From NCBI RefSeq assembly GCF_029853695.1, contig NZ_CP122537.1, forward strand, positions 2,377,501 to 2,441,500: 64,000 nt of DNA, given 5' to 3'. The translations under genes and the position numbers were made by a program. The notes under the pieces are model-generated. The model worked only from the letters and a program-made list of their open reading frames with translations. It was not told where the DNA came from and ran no database searches. Shown here one piece after another: positions 48,839 through 61,508 of the stretch. The stretch's first letter is position 1. The number at the start of each line of letters is the position of its first letter. Origin of the DNA: Jannaschia sp. GRR-S6-38 (GTDB lineage: Bacteria > Pseudomonadota > Alphaproteobacteria > Rhodobacterales > Rhodobacteraceae).

Positions 48839-49443
48839 GGCATCGGCCCTTCCAGGACGGCCTCGCGCATCAGCGCCTTGCGCAGCTGCGCCCGGTAGGC
48901 CTCCCGCGGGATCTCGATCGCGCCGAGCGAGGCGAGATGCTCGGTCAGGAACTGGGTGTCGAAGAGCACGAAACCCTGCCGCCGCAGCAGCGCGACGGTA
49001 TAGGCCATCGCCACTTTCGACGCGTCGCGCGCGGCCGAGAACATCGACTCCCCGAAGAACGCCGCGCCCTTCGTGACGCCGTAAAGACCGCCGACGAGTT
49101 CGCCGTCGCGCCGGACCTCGATCGAATGCGCCCAGCCCGCCGCGTGCAGCTCCTGGTAGATCGCGGCGATGCGCGGGCTGATCCAGGTCTCGTCGCGATC
49201 GGCGCAGCCCGCGACCACCCCGGCGAAATCCTGGTTCAGCGTGACCTCGAAACGCCCGCGCCGGATCACCTTGGCGAGGCTGCGGGACATGCGGAACCCG
49301 TCGAGCGGCATCACGCCCCGCCGCTCGGGATCGACGAAGAAGATCAGCGGATCGTCGCGCCCCTCGGCCATCGGGAAGACGCCGTGGTCATAGGCCATCA
49401 GCACGTGGCGGGCGTCGATCTTGGCGAAGGGATCGTGCGGCAT
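48796..49443 (-). CDS. aat: leucyl/phenylalanyl-tRNA-protein transferase
   Basis: 215 residues: AYDHGVFPMAEGRDDPLIFF, WFxDPERRGVMPL-type FVDPERRGVMPLDGFRMSRS, ETWISPRIAAIYQELHAAGW, GGLYGVTKGAAFFGESMFS and LLRRQGFVLFDTQFLTEHLA. It adds Leu or Phe to proteins with N-terminal Arg or Lys for ClpAP degradation. Complete. Downstream of accBC on the same strand. Confidence 0.96.
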   Translation of the reverse strand: MPHDPFAKIDARHVLMAYDHGVFPMAEGRDDPLIFFVDPERRGVMPLDGFRMSRSLAKVIRRGRFEVTLNQDFAGVVAGCADRDETWISPRIAAIYQELHAAGWAHSIEVRRDGELVGGLYGVTKGAAFFGESMFSAARDASKVAMAYTVALLRRQGFVLFDTQFLTEHLASLGAIEIPREAYRAQLRKALMREAVLEGPMPQSEEVMQLRSQTS

Positions 49444-49543
49444 GCCGTCAAGCTAAGCGCTGGGCGACCCGCGGAAAAGACGGAGGACGATCCGTCGGCG
49501 CGCAATTCGCACGTTTGCGGGCGCAGACCTGGCCCCGGGCGGG

Positions 49544-50890
49544 TCAGCCCAGGTTCCGCTCCAGCCAGGTTTCGAGCCAGTGGATCGTGTAGTCGCCCGC
49601 CTGGACATCCGGATCTGCCACGAGATCGCGGAAGAGCGGGATCGTCGTGTCGATGCCGTCGATGATCAGCTCGCCCAGCGAGCGGTTGAGCCGCGCCAGC
49701 GCCTCGTCCCGATCGCGGCCATGCACGATCAGCTTCCCGATGAGCGAGTCGTAATAGGGCGGGATGCGATAGCCGTCATAAAGCGCCGAATCCATCCGCA
49801 CGCCCAGACCGCCCGGCGCGTGATATTGCGTGATCGTCCCGGGGGAGGGCGAGAAGTTGGGCAGCTTCTCGGCGTTCAGGCGTACCTCGATGGCGTGGCC
49901 GTTGATCTGCAGATCCTCCTGCCGGAACGACATCTCGTGGCCCGCGGCGACGCGGATCTGCTCGCGCACGAGGTCGACGCCGAAGATCGCCTCGGTCACG
50001 GGGTGTTCGACCTGCAGGCGGGTGTTCATCTCGATGAAGAAGAATTCGCCGTTCTCATAGAGGAACTCGATCGTCCCGGCGCCGGAATAGCCGATCCGGG
50101 CCACGGCCTCGGCGCAGGTGGCGCCGATCTCGGCGCGCTGCTCGGGGGTGATGGCGGGGCCGGGAGCCTCCTCGAAGACCTTCTGGTGGCGGCGCTGCAG
50201 GGAACAATCGCGCTCGCCCAGATGCACGGCGCGGCCCTTGCCGTCGCCGAAGACCTGCACCTCGATATGGCGGGGCGTGCCGAGATATTTCTCGATATAG
50301 ACCTCGTCATTGCCGAAGGCGGCCTTCGCCTCCGAGCGGGCGGTGCGGAAGGCGGTCTCCAGCTCGGCCTCCGACCGGGCGAGCTTCATGCCGCGCCCGC
50401 CGCCGCCGGCCGTGGCCTTGACGATGACCGGATAGCCCGCCTCCGCCCCCACGCGGCGCGCCGCCTCGAGATCGGGCACGCCGCCTTCGGAGCCGGGCAC
50501 GCAGGGCACGCCCAGCGCCTTCATCGTGTCCTTTGCGGTGATCTTGTCGCCCATGATGCGGATATGCTCGGCCGAGGGGCCGATGAAGGTGATGCCGTGA
50601 TCTTCCAGCACCTGCACGAAGGCCGCGTTCTCGGACAGGAAGCCGTAGCCGGGATGGATCGCCTCGGCGCCGGTGATTTCGCAGGCCGAGACGATGGCGG
50701 GGATCGACAGGTAGGATTGGGTGCTCGACGCCGGGCCGATGCAGATCGACTCGTCGGCCATGCGGACATGCATCGCGTCGGCATCGGCGGTGGAATGAAC
50801 GGCGACGGTGGCCACGCCCATTTCGCGCGCGGCACGCACGACGCGGAGGGCGATCTCGCCGCGATTGGCGATCAGGATCTTGCGGAACAT
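49544..50890 (-). CDS. accC: biotin carboxylase subunit of acetyl-CoA carboxylase
   Basis: 448 residues. [20 protein letters not shown] at the start, ATP-grasp loop [36 protein letters not shown] and [20 protein letters not shown]. It carboxylates biotin on AccB with ATP and bicarbonate for fatty-acid synthesis. 13 bases after accB. The 100-base gap to aat holds no gene. Confidence 0.98.
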   Translation of the reverse strand: MFRKILIANRGEIALRVVRAAREMGVATVAVHSTADADAMHVRMADESICIGPASSTQSYLSIPAIVSACEITGAEAIHPGYGFLSENAAFVQVLEDHGITFIGPSAEHIRIMGDKITAKDTMKALGVPCVPGSEGGVPDLEAARRVGAEAGYPVIVKATAGGGGRGMKLARSEAELETAFRTARSEAKAAFGNDEVYIEKYLGTPRHIEVQVFGDGKGRAVHLGERDCSLQRRHQKVFEEAPGPAITPEQRAEIGATCAEAVARIGYSGAGTIEFLYENGEFFFIEMNTRLQVEHPVTEAIFGVDLVREQIRVAAGHEMSFRQEDLQINGHAIEVRLNAEKLPNFSPSPGTITQYHAPGGLGVRMDSALYDGYRIPPYYDSLIGKLIVHGRDRDEALARLNRSLGELIIDGIDTTIPLFRDLVADPDVQAGDYTIHWLETWLERNLG

Positions 50891-50903
50891 CGGCCTCGCC
50901 CCC

Positions 50904-51395
50904 TCAGCCGAGGATCACGAGGGGGGCACCGTATTCGACGGGGGCGCCGTCCTCGACCAGGATCCGCTTCACCTTCCCGGATCGCGGGCTGGGGATCTGG
51001 TTCATGGTCTTCATCGCCTCGACGATCAGCAGCGTCTGGCCCTCGGAGACCTGGTCGCCGACCTGGACGAAGGGCGCCTGTCCGGGCTCGGAGGCGAGAT
51101 AGGCGGTGCCCACCATCGGCGAGGTGACCGCGCCGGGATCGAGCGCGGGGTCTTCCTCGGTCGCGGCGGCGGGGGGGGCGGCGGGGGCCGGCGCGCTGGT
51201 CTGCGGGGCGTTGACCTGGATCGGCGCGGCTTGCGGCGGGGCGGGCGGGGCCGCCATCTGCCGGGCGACGCGGACGTTCAGCGCATCGTCCTCGCCGTAT
51301 TCGCGGCTGACCTCCAGCTCGGACAGGTCGTTTTCCCGCAGAAGCTCTGCTAGGGCCTTGATGAAGGCGACGTCGCTGTCGTGGTTTTTGGTCAT
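50904..51395 (-). CDS. accB: biotin carboxyl carrier protein of acetyl-CoA carboxylase
   Basis: 163 residues. A short N-terminal helix region ([20 protein letters not shown]), an Ala/Pro-rich linker (about 50-90), and the biotinyl domain with [10 protein letters not shown] and the biotinylated Lys in [18 protein letters not shown]. Carries CO2 between AccC and AccAD. First gene of accBC here; aroQ, which often precedes it elsewhere, is absent. Confidence 0.97.
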   Translation of the reverse strand: MTKNHDSDVAFIKALAELLRENDLSELEVSREYGEDDALNVRVARQMAAPPAPPQAAPIQVNAPQTSAPAPAAPPAAATEEDPALDPGAVTSPMVGTAYLASEPGQAPFVQVGDQVSEGQTLLIVEAMKTMNQIPSPRSGKVKRILVEDGAPVEYGAPLVILG

Positions 51396-51506
51396 TGCCG
51401 TCCTCGCTGCCTGTTTTCCGGGCTTTACCCGCTTGCGGGCGCGAGGGGAAGCGTCAGCGTCGTGTCGGGGGGACGTGGCGGTTGCCGGAAGGCCCGCGCG
51501 ACGGTC

Positions 51507-51923
51507 TCAGGCGGGCAACATCGCGGCGCGCAATTCGGCCACGCTGACCGACAGCATGAAGGTCGCGGCGCCGGGCGGATAGGGCGGGGGGCCCATGATC
51601 GCCAACATCGCCTCGCGCGCCTTGGCGGCATCGGAGACGGCCTGGCGCGCGGCGGCGCGCAGCCGGTCCACGCCCCGCGCCTCGGGTGAGTTGCCCGACG
51701 GGCGATCGGTGGCATCGGCCGTGCCCGCGCTGCGAGCGGCCCGCGCAGCGGCGCCGTCGCGGCCATCGCGGCCGGATGCGCCGTCCCCGGCGGGCCGGCC
51801 TTCGCCGCCGGGCGCGGCGGGCGCCACCGCGACTGGGGCGGCGATCTCGGGCGGCGTGGCCGGGCCGGGCGAGGACGGGACAAGCCCCGCCGGCAGGGCG
51901 GGAAGGGCGGAATAGACAGTCAT
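51507..51923 (-). CDS. hypothetical Ala/Pro/Gly-rich protein, 138 aa
   Basis: 138 residues from ATG 51923. Residues 1-85 are low-complexity (Ala, Pro, Gly, Arg, Asp) and probably disordered. The C-terminal part (RAAARQAVSDAAKAREAMLA, then SVSVAELRAAML) contains a helix. I recognise no family. It precedes accB on the same strand, 111 bases away, and follows another 138-residue unknown. Codon use looks like its neighbours. Confidence 0.6.
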   Translation of the reverse strand: MTVYSALPALPAGLVPSSPGPATPPEIAAPVAVAPAAPGGEGRPAGDGASGRDGRDGAAARAARSAGTADATDRPSGNSPEARGVDRLRAAARQAVSDAAKAREAMLAIMGPPPYPPGAATFMLSVSVAELRAAMLPA

Positions 51924-52043
51924 GGCGTCACCTATCTCTGGCAATCCTCCGGGAGCGCATGCTCCGGGGATAATGCCAGATCGGCGCCGCGATTCGGCCA
52001 TATTTCGCGAGGCTTGGTTAATCGCCCCGCCCGAGGCGCGGCC

Positions 52044-52460
52044 TCAGAGCGTGGTGTCGAGCTGCGCCGCCTCGGGCTCGCCGGCGTCGCGCAGGATCTC
52101 CAGCGCGGTCTCGGCCTGCCGGGTTCGGGCGTCGGCCACCTCCACCGCGTCGATGCGGATCGCGTCGAGAATGTCCTCGCGCGTCTCGACCGCGATCCGC
52201 CGGGCGAGGTCGAGGGTCAGCGCGTCCTGCGCCTCGCTCCCGGCCGCCGCGGGCTCCGGCGTGACGGGGACGGTTCTCCCGGGGGTATCGGCGGCGGGCG
52301 TAGCCGTCACGCCTTCTTCGACGGTCGGCCCGGGGGTCGGTTCGGACGGGCTCTCCGCCTCCGGTCGGGACTCAGACGCTCCGGTATCCTCCTGCGGATC
52401 GGCATCCTCGGACTCGGGGTTCGGGGCGGGAAAGGCGGTCGTGGTGATCGGGGCCAGCAT
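52044..52460 (-). CDS. hypothetical acidic protein, 138 aa
   Basis: 138 residues from ATG 52460 behind GAGGAG. Residues 1-85 are disordered and acidic (Glu, Pro, Ser, Thr). Residues 88-138 (LTLDLARRIAVETREDILDA, VADARTRQAETALEILRDAG) form long amphipathic helices. No family recognised. It lies between acs (128 bases upstream) and the other 138-residue unknown, same strand. Confidence 0.6.
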   Translation of the reverse strand: MLAPITTTAFPAPNPESEDADPQEDTGASESRPEAESPSEPTPGPTVEEGVTATPAADTPGRTVPVTPEPAAAGSEAQDALTLDLARRIAVETREDILDAIRIDAVEVADARTRQAETALEILRDAGEPEAAQLDTTL

Positions 52461-52588
52461 GGCGGTCTCCTCGGCTGCAGGCCCCCACCCGCGGCCGGGA
52501 CCTAGCCGCCAGGGACCGCCCGGGCCACAAGATCCGCCCCGGAAGGTAAACGGCGCGCGCCCTTCGGAGGGGCGCACGCCGGTCGCGT

Positions 52589-54544
<1,956 letters not shown>

Positions 54545-54582
54545 GGGAATCTCCTCCTTCGCTCCCGTCCCGGAGCGCGGGC

Positions 54583-54604
54583 GCGGGGGCGCGGTCGCCC
54601 CCGC
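54583..54604 (-). promoter_or_regulatory. intra-operon hairpin between the LivF-like gene and acs
   Basis: GCGGGGGCG (54583-54591) pairs perfectly with CGCCCCCGC (54596-54604) around a 4-base loop. No T-run follows on the minus strand, so it more likely marks RNA processing or stabilises the transcript end than terminates. Confidence 0.5.
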
Positions 54605-54620
54605 GATTTCGGGTTTCGGG

Positions 54621-55376
<756 letters not shown>

Positions 55377-55389
55377 GTTCGGTCCTCCC

Positions 55390-56151
55390 TCAGTGGCCGG
55401 AGGACTCGCCCAGATACGCTTCGCGCACCTTGGGGTGTCCCTTGATGTTCTCGGGCGTGTCCTCGACCAGGGGCGTGCCTTGGGCCAGCACCGTGATCCG
55501 TTCCGCCAGGCTGAACACGACGTGCATGTCGTGCTCGATGATGGCGATGGTGATCGGGCGCGACGCCTTGATCTGCTTGAGCAGGTCGATGGTGTTATTG
55601 GTGTCGGCCCGCGCCATGCCCGCGGTCGGCTCGTCGAGCAGCAGAAGCCGCGGCTCCTGCGCCAGGCACATCCCGATCTCGAGACGCCGCTTGTCGCCGC
55701 GCGACATCGAGGCCGCGTGCATGTGGCGCTTGTCGGCCATGTTCATGTCCTCGAGCATATGCTCGGCCCGCTCGACGATCTCGCGGTCGCGCATCAGCGA
55801 GGTGTAGGCGTGCAGCGCGAAGGCGCCGTCGCGCCGGGCCAGACACGGGATCATCATGTTCTCCATGACCGTGAGGTCGCCGAAGATCTCGGGCGTCTGG
55901 AACACCCGGGAGATACCCATTTGGTTGATCTCGTGCGGCTTGCGCCCCAGCACGGACTGCCCCTCGAAGCTGACCGATCCGGTGTCCGGGATCAGCTTGC
56001 CCACCAGGCAGTTCAGCAGCGTGGACTTGCCCGCGCCGTTGGGCCCGATGATCGCGTGGACGGTCTGTTCGGCCACGCTGAGATTGACGTCCGAGAGGGC
56101 CTGGAGACCGCCGAAGCGCTTGCCCACGTTCTTGACTTCGAGAATGCCCAT
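55390..56151 (-). CDS. branched-chain/urea-type ABC transporter ATPase (LivG/UrtD-like)
   Basis: 253 residues from ATG 56151, chosen because a GGGGGAG site is well spaced; a GTG at 56158-56160 overlapping the upstream stop is the alternative. IIGPNGAGKSTLLNCLVGKL (Walker A), SMSRGDKRRLEIGMCLAQEP (signature with Arg for Gly) and RLLLLDEPTAGMARAD. The last 20 residues (EDTPENIKGHPKVREAYLGE) are the LivG-type ending. Confidence 0.94.
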   Translation of the reverse strand: MGILEVKNVGKRFGGLQALSDVNLSVAEQTVHAIIGPNGAGKSTLLNCLVGKLIPDTGSVSFEGQSVLGRKPHEINQMGISRVFQTPEIFGDLTVMENMMIPCLARRDGAFALHAYTSLMRDREIVERAEHMLEDMNMADKRHMHAASMSRGDKRRLEIGMCLAQEPRLLLLDEPTAGMARADTNNTIDLLKQIKASRPITIAIIEHDMHVVFSLAERITVLAQGTPLVEDTPENIKGHPKVREAYLGESSGH

Positions 56152-56156
56152 GACGC

Positions 56157-57440
56157 TCACTCCCCCGCCTGGCGTTGCTCTGCCGCGTCGCTCTCGACGC
56201 TCGCGCTCTTGCGGTCACGGCGGAACACCGTGGCCAGCTTCTGGCCGCCCTGGACCAGGCCGCCGGGCAGGAAGATGACGACGGCCATGAACAGCAGGCC
56301 CAGCGTCAAGTGCCAGCCCTTGCCCACGAAGGGGTAGATTACGGCGACAACGAAATCCTGCAGCCCGTCGGGCATGAAGCTGAACCAGCCCTCGAGCGTG
56401 GCCTTGTTGATCTTCGAGACGATGTTCTCGAAGTACTTGATGAAGCCCGCGCCCAGAACCGGGCCGATCAGCGTGCCCGCGCCGCCGAGGATGGTCATCA
56501 GCACCACCTCGCCCGAGGCCGTCCAGAACATCCGCTCCGCGCCGACCTGCGTGTCCATCGCCACTAGCAGCCCGCCGGCAAGACCGGCATACATGCCCGA
56601 GATGACGAAGGCCGCCAGCGTGTAGGGCTTGGGGCTGATCCCGGTGTAGTTCAGGCGGTTCTGGTTCGACTTGACCGCGCGCAGCATCATCCCGAAGGGC
56701 GAGCGGAACAGCCGGATCGACAGGTAGAAGGCCAGCAGCATCACGATGCCCGCGATGTAGTAGCCCGCGTTGAAGGTGAAGAGCCACGACCCGATCGACA
56801 GCTCGTAGCTGGCCTGCATGTCCAGCCCGAAGAGACTGGCGCGCGGGGTGACGCCCGGGGCCAGGTCGCCGTCGAGGATGCGCGGGTCGAAATACTTCAG
56901 CTGCAGCCCGGTCTCACCGCCGGTAATCGGCGTCAGCACCGAATAGGCGAGCGCGTAAGACATCATCGCGAAGGCCAGCGTCAGGATCGAGAAGTAGATC
57001 CCCGAGCGCCGCAGCGAGATGAAGCCCACCAGGAGGCTGAAGAGGCCCGCGACCACCACCGAGGCGACGATGGCCGGGATGACGTTCAGCGTCAGCAGCT
57101 TCATCATCCAGATGCCCGCGTAGCTGCCCACGCCCAGGAAGGCCGCGTGGCCGAAGGACAGGTAGCCGGTCAGGCCGAACAGGATGTTGAAGCCGATTGC
57201 GAAGATTCCGAAGATCACGAAGCGCTGCATCAGGTCGGGATAGCCCGCGTTGAACTGCGCCAGCGCGCTGCCTTCCGGGAAGGGGTTGAGGATGAAGGGC
57301 GCCAGCAGCGTCAGGACGGCCACGAGGATGAGCAGCGTGAAGTCCTTGCGGCCGAGGCCCAGCGCCCCGCCCGCCGTCTCGCGGCGCGTCTGGGGGGCGG
57401 GGATGTTGCCCGCGGGGGCCTGTTGGGTCTGATCGGTCAT
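56157..57440 (-). CDS. branched-chain/urea-type ABC transporter permease (LivM-like)
   Basis: 427 residues with about ten hydrophobic segments; [40 protein letters not shown] and [19 protein letters not shown] are family motifs, with [20 protein letters not shown] near the end. Longer than E. coli LivM owing to a hydrophilic N-terminus and a C-terminal tail. A 59-residue periplasmic loop around [20 protein letters not shown] is unusual. Confidence 0.94.
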   Translation of the reverse strand: MTDQTQQAPAGNIPAPQTRRETAGGALGLGRKDFTLLILVAVLTLLAPFILNPFPEGSALAQFNAGYPDLMQRFVIFGIFAIGFNILFGLTGYLSFGHAAFLGVGSYAGIWMMKLLTLNVIPAIVASVVVAGLFSLLVGFISLRRSGIYFSILTLAFAMMSYALAYSVLTPITGGETGLQLKYFDPRILDGDLAPGVTPRASLFGLDMQASYELSIGSWLFTFNAGYYIAGIVMLLAFYLSIRLFRSPFGMMLRAVKSNQNRLNYTGISPKPYTLAAFVISGMYAGLAGGLLVAMDTQVGAERMFWTASGEVVLMTILGGAGTLIGPVLGAGFIKYFENIVSKINKATLEGWFSFMPDGLQDFVVAVIYPFVGKGWHLTLGLLFMAVVIFLPGGLVQGGQKLATVFRRDRKSASVESDAAEQRQAGE

Positions 57441-57444
57441 TGGA

Positions 57445-58476
57445 TTAGTCCTCCATCACGCCCTTGCGGCCCATCAGGCCACGGGGACGGGTCAGCAGCA
57501 CGATGATGGCCACGAGGTAGATGATGATCTGGTTGATGCCCGGCAGCACGTCGAGCACCTCGGTCATGGACGCGAAGGCCTCGATGATGCCCAGCAGGAA
57601 GCCCGCCAGAACCGCGCCCGGAAGGCTGCCCATGCCGCCCACGACGACCACGACGAAGCTGAGGACGAGGAAGTCCATGCCCATGTGGTAGTTTGGCGAG
57701 TTGATCGGCGTGTACATCACGCCCGCCAATCCCGCGACCGCGGCGGCGATGCCGAACATGATCGTGAAGCGCTTGTCGATGTCGATGCCCAGCAGCGTCA
57801 CCGTCTCGCGATCGGCCATGCCCGCGCGGACGACCATCCCGAAGGTGGTGAACTGCAGGAAGGCGAAGACGCCCGCGATGATGACGGCAGCGAACAGGAA
57901 GTAGATCAGGCGCCAGTAGGGATAGACGATGCCGCCCGGATCGAAGCCCAGCAGCACGCCGAAGTCGAACGAGCCGACGAAGGCGTCGGGGGCGGGCGTC
58001 GGGATCGGGTTCGCGCCGTAGAAATACTTGATGATCTCCTGCAGCACGATCGCCAGGCCGAAGGTCACCAGGATCTGGTCGGCATGGGGGCGCTTGTAGA
58101 AGTGGCGGATCAGACCGCGCTCCATCGCGACGCCGATGCCGATCATGACCGGGATGGCGAAGAGGATCGACAGCGGCACGGCCCAGTCGATGATGGCCGA
58201 GCCCGCGGTCTCGCCGAAGATGTCGAAGATGTAGGGAACCTCGCGCGTGAGCGGGTTCCCCAGGAAGTCGGTCTGCCCCTCGACCGCGACGGTGTGGGAC
58301 ACCTGCAGCAGGTTCGAGAAGGTGACGGCGCAGAACGCGCCCAGCATGAACAGCGCGCCGTGGGCGAAATTGACCACCCCCAGCGTGCCGAAGATCAGGG
58401 TCAGGCCGAGGGCAATCAGCGCGTAGGCACTGCCCTTGTCCAGCCCGTTCAGGACTTGAAGGATGATGGCTTCCAT
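57445..58476 (-). CDS. branched-chain/urea-type ABC transporter permease (LivH-like)
   Basis: 343 residues. [40 protein letters not shown] and [20 protein letters not shown] are LivH hallmarks; about eight membrane helices. A long inserted loop ([20 protein letters not shown]) between helices 2 and 3 is not in LivH itself and may mark this substrate group. It is 4 bases from the LivM-like gene. Confidence 0.94.
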   Translation of the reverse strand: MEAIILQVLNGLDKGSAYALIALGLTLIFGTLGVVNFAHGALFMLGAFCAVTFSNLLQVSHTVAVEGQTDFLGNPLTREVPYIFDIFGETAGSAIIDWAVPLSILFAIPVMIGIGVAMERGLIRHFYKRPHADQILVTFGLAIVLQEIIKYFYGANPIPTPAPDAFVGSFDFGVLLGFDPGGIVYPYWRLIYFLFAAVIIAGVFAFLQFTTFGMVVRAGMADRETVTLLGIDIDKRFTIMFGIAAAVAGLAGVMYTPINSPNYHMGMDFLVLSFVVVVVGGMGSLPGAVLAGFLLGIIEAFASMTEVLDVLPGINQIIIYLVAIIVLLTRPRGLMGRKGVMED

Positions 58477-58518
58477 GGCGGCGGCCCCCGGTGCGTTCTA
58501 TCGGTCGTTGCAGGGAAA

Positions 58519-58547
58519 GCCGCCGCGCCCGGCCCGGGCGCGGCGGC
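58519..58547 (-). promoter_or_regulatory. strong hairpin between binding-protein and permease genes
   Basis: A near-perfect 29-base palindrome: 14 bases (58519-58532) are the reverse complement of 58534-58547. On the minus strand it begins 8 bases past the binding-protein stop and is followed by TTTCCCT. Such structures in ABC operons usually protect the binding-protein mRNA or attenuate the permeases, giving excess binding protein. Confidence 0.75.
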
Positions 58548-58555
58548 GAGGGGCG

Positions 58556-59932
58556 TCAGGCGCCCGGGTTGCAGTCGCCCAGCGAACCGCCGGCGAATTG
58601 CGGATGATCGGGCGCGTAGGTGACCTGATCGGCCGGCGTGACCTCGACGATCTCCACCAGGTCGAACTCGTTCTCCGGGTTCTCCTTGCCGCGCACCACG
58701 ACCACGTCCTTGAAGCACTGGTGATCGTCGGCCCGGTAGAGGGTCGGACCGTTGCCCAGGCCGTCGAACTCGTAGCCCTCCAGGGCTTCGACCACCGCGC
58801 AGGGGTTGAACGAGCCCGCGCGGGTGACCGCGTCGGCATAGAGCAGCGTCTGCACGTAGCAGGTATGCGCGGCCTGGCTCGGCGGGAAGCCGTACTTGGT
58901 GCCGAAGCTCTGCACGAAGGCGTTGGTGCCCGAGTAGCGGTCGCCCAGCTGGTTCTCGAGTTTCCAGTCCCAGTTCTGCGAGCCCAGGATGCCGGCGATG
59001 TTCTCGCCCGCGCCGCGCGCCATCAGCTCCGAGTAGAGCGGCACGACGATCTCGAACTGCTTGCCGTTCACTTCGCGGGCGCGCAGGCCGAACTGCACGG
59101 CGTTGGTCAGCGAGTTGACCATGTTGCCGCCGTAGTGGTTCAGAACGAGGATGTCGGCATCCGACTGCAGGACCGGCGCGATGTAGGACGAGAAGTCCGT
59201 CTGCGTCAGCGGGGTCAGAACGGTGTTCACCGTCTCCCAGCCCAGCGCTTCCGTGGATTCACGGACCGCCTGCTCGGTGGTGTAGCCCCAGTTGTAGTCG
59301 GCCGTCAGGTGATAGGCCTTGCGGTCGTTGCCGTATTGCGCGGCCAGGATCGGCGCGAGCGCGGCGCCCGACATGTAGGAGTTGAAGAAGTGGCGGAAGC
59401 CGTTGGCCTTCTTGTCCTTGCCGGTCGTGTCGTTGGCATGGGTCAGGCCGGCCATGAAGATGACGCCGGCTTCCTGGCAGAGCGCCTGCACGGCCACGGC
59501 CACGCCCGAGGACGAGCCGCCGGAGACCATGATCGCGCCGTCTTTCTCGATCATCGAGCGGGCCGAGGCGCGCGCGGCGTCGGATTTCGTCTGGGTGTCG
59601 CCGGACACGTACTCGACGCGCTTGCCCATGATGCCGGTGCCGTCCAGCACCTTCGAGGAGAAGGTCTGCAGCATGCCGCCGTCGCCCTCGCCGTTGAGGT
59701 GCTCGACCGCCAGCTGGAAGGCGCGCAGCTCATCGGCGCCCTCGTCGGCATAGGGACCGGACTGGGGCACGTTGAAGCCCAGGGTCACGCTGTCGCCCTG
59801 CGGCGCGTTGGTGAAGCCGGTATGCGCATCGGCCCAGGCCGCGCCGGTGAAGATCGTCGGCAGTGCGAGGCCGGCGCCGGTGGCGGCACCGGTCTTCATC
59901 ACGCCGCGACGGGTGAAGTTCGATTTGGTCAT
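58556..59932 (-). CDS. Tat-exported ABC substrate-binding protein (Liv/Urt type)
   Basis: 458 residues from ATG 59932 behind GGGAGGG. Twin-arginine signal TRRGVMKTGAATGAGLALPT with AWADA cleavage region. The rest is a type I periplasmic binding fold of the LivK/UrtA class: FNVPQSGPYADEGADELRAF, GGSSSGVAVAVQALCQEAGV, FMAGLTHANDTTGKDKKANG, YHLTADYNWGYTTEQAVRES, VLQSDADILVLNHYGGNMVN. Ligand not evident; the coupling to acs suggests a carboxylate (inference). Head gene of the importer-acs operon, divergent from an ScfR-type regulator. Confidence 0.94.
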   Translation of the reverse strand: MTKSNFTRRGVMKTGAATGAGLALPTIFTGAAWADAHTGFTNAPQGDSVTLGFNVPQSGPYADEGADELRAFQLAVEHLNGEGDGGMLQTFSSKVLDGTGIMGKRVEYVSGDTQTKSDAARASARSMIEKDGAIMVSGGSSSGVAVAVQALCQEAGVIFMAGLTHANDTTGKDKKANGFRHFFNSYMSGAALAPILAAQYGNDRKAYHLTADYNWGYTTEQAVRESTEALGWETVNTVLTPLTQTDFSSYIAPVLQSDADILVLNHYGGNMVNSLTNAVQFGLRAREVNGKQFEIVVPLYSELMARGAGENIAGILGSQNWDWKLENQLGDRYSGTNAFVQSFGTKYGFPPSQAAHTCYVQTLLYADAVTRAGSFNPCAVVEALEGYEFDGLGNGPTLYRADDHQCFKDVVVVRGKENPENEFDLVEIVEVTPADQVTYAPDHPQFAGGSLGDCNPGA

Positions 59933-60069
59933 GGAGACCCTCCCTATTGAAAAAGTCCCGCACACATCTCCCAAGGCATGCGGGGCGATCCGGTCGCTTT
60001 GACCGATCCTCGCCAGTATCGGGGATAGAGTGAAAATCGCGCAACAAGCCTTCCGGGACGCGACGTTTT

Positions 60070-60109
60070 TTTGTAAACGAAATGACAGGATGGCCCGCCG
60101 ATCTGTAAA
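60070..60109. promoter_or_regulatory. candidate operator: two TTTGTAAA-like boxes
   Basis: TTTGTAAA (60070-60077) and TCTGTAAA (60102-60109) lie 32 bases apart, about three helical turns, in the AT-rich part of the 247-base divergent gap. ScfR/RamB-type regulators are reported to bind TTTGCAAA-type boxes, so these are candidate sites for the adjacent regulator. Each box differs from that consensus by one or two bases. Confidence 0.4.
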
Positions 60110-60179
60110 ATCGTTTTCGCGCACGCGCGGCAAAACCGGCTTCGCGGCCGCAGCAAGCCCCGTGGAGTCAGGCGCTTAG

Positions 60180-61490
60180 ATGGGGCGCGCGCCCAGCCGC
60201 CCCGCGCCCACGGGCAGCCGCTTGCGCGACCGCAGGCTCGCCGCCGGCATCAAGCAGGTCGACCTCGCCGCGGCGGCGGGGATCTCGCCCTCCTATCTCA
60301 ACCTCATCGAGCATAACCGCCGCGCCATCGGCGGCGGCCTTCTGGGCAAGCTTGCCGACGCGCTTGGCGTCGACCGCGCGGCGCTGTCCGAGGACGGGGA
60401 CGCCCCGCTGGTCGGCGCGCTGCGCGAGGCGGGCGCGGCGCACGGCCTCGAGGCCGAGGCGCTGGACGAGGCCGCCGAGCTGGCGCGCCGCCATCCCCGC
60501 TGGGCCGGTCTTCTGGCGCACCAGGCCGAGGCGCTGGCGGGGCAGGCCCGGATGATCGAGGCTCTCTCGGACCGGTTGACCCACGATCCGGCCCTGGCCG
60601 AGGCGCTGCACGAGCTGCTCTCGACCGTCTCGTCGATCCGCTCCACCGCCTCCATCCTCGCGCAGACACCCGAGATCGACCGCAACTGGCTGGGCCGCTT
60701 CCACGTCAATCTCGACAGCGAGAGCCGCCGCCTGGCCCAGGGCGCCGAGGCCGTGGTCAGCTATTTCGACCGCGAGGCCGGGCGCGGCGCGGCCCGGCTC
60801 CTGCCGGCCGAGATCGTGTCGCGCTTCCTCGACGCGCATGGCCATCGCTTCGATGCGCTGGAACGGGAGGGCGCCGCCGCCATTCCCGGGCTCGTCGCCG
60901 AGCTGGACGACCCCGAGGCGCGGGCCATCGCCGAGGCGATCCTCGCCGCCGATGCCGCCGACGCCGCCCGCCTGCCGCGCGCCCGGGTCGAGGCGGCGGC
61001 CGATCCCTCCGACCTGATCCCGGGCGCGGAGGGCGATCTCGCGCTGATCCTGCGGCGCATGGGCCTGACCGATCCGGGGCGCGGCCTCGTGGTCATCGAC
61101 GCCTCGGGCGCGCTGGTGCGGCGCAAGCCGGTGGCGGGTTTTCCGCTCCCCGTGATGGGGGCGGGCTGCCCGCTCTGGCCGGTCTATGCCGCGCTCGCCC
61201 AGCCGGGCCGCCCGCTGGTCGAGACGATCGAGACCCCCGACGGCGCGGGCTGGCGCGCGCATGCCGTGGCCCAGCCGCTCGCGCCCGCGTCCTTCGGGGC
61301 GGCGCCCGTGATGCGCGCCACGATGCTGCTGACCCGCGCGGGCGCCAGTGCGGCCGCCCGGCCGGTCGGTCCCGGCTGCCGGACCTGCCCGCGCGCCGGC
61401 TGCGCGGCACGGCGCGAGCCCTCGATCCTCCGCCTGTCGGAGACGGGTCTGGACAGCGCGACCGGCGGCGGCGACACTGCCGCGACGTGA
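60180..61490 (+). CDS. ScfR/RamB-type short-chain acyl-CoA-responsive transcriptional regulator
   Basis: 436 residues. N-terminal HTH_3 domain (about 12-70; LRDRRLAAGIKQVDLAAAAG, ISPSYLNLIEHNRRAIGGGL) and a long effector region with a DUF2083-type C-terminus ending in a Cys cluster (GPGCRTCPRAGCAARREPSI). This is the layout of RamB (acetate, actinobacteria) and the Rhodobacter ScfR proteins PccR and MccR (propionyl-CoA/methylcitrate). Residues ARPVG-to-Cys match the family end. Divergent from the importer-acs operon, which it probably controls; effector likely an acyl-CoA. Confidence 0.88.
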   Translation: MGRAPSRPAPTGSRLRDRRLAAGIKQVDLAAAAGISPSYLNLIEHNRRAIGGGLLGKLADALGVDRAALSEDGDAPLVGALREAGAAHGLEAEALDEAAELARRHPRWAGLLAHQAEALAGQARMIEALSDRLTHDPALAEALHELLSTVSSIRSTASILAQTPEIDRNWLGRFHVNLDSESRRLAQGAEAVVSYFDREAGRGAARLLPAEIVSRFLDAHGHRFDALEREGAAAIPGLVAELDDPEARAIAEAILAADAADAARLPRARVEAAADPSDLIPGAEGDLALILRRMGLTDPGRGLVVIDASGALVRRKPVAGFPLPVMGAGCPLWPVYAALAQPGRPLVETIETPDGAGWRAHAVAQPLAPASFGAAPVMRATMLLTRAGASAAARPVGPGCRTCPRAGCAARREPSILRLSETGLDSATGGGDTAAT

Positions 61491-61508
61491 CCGGAGGGGA
61501 GGCCGGCC

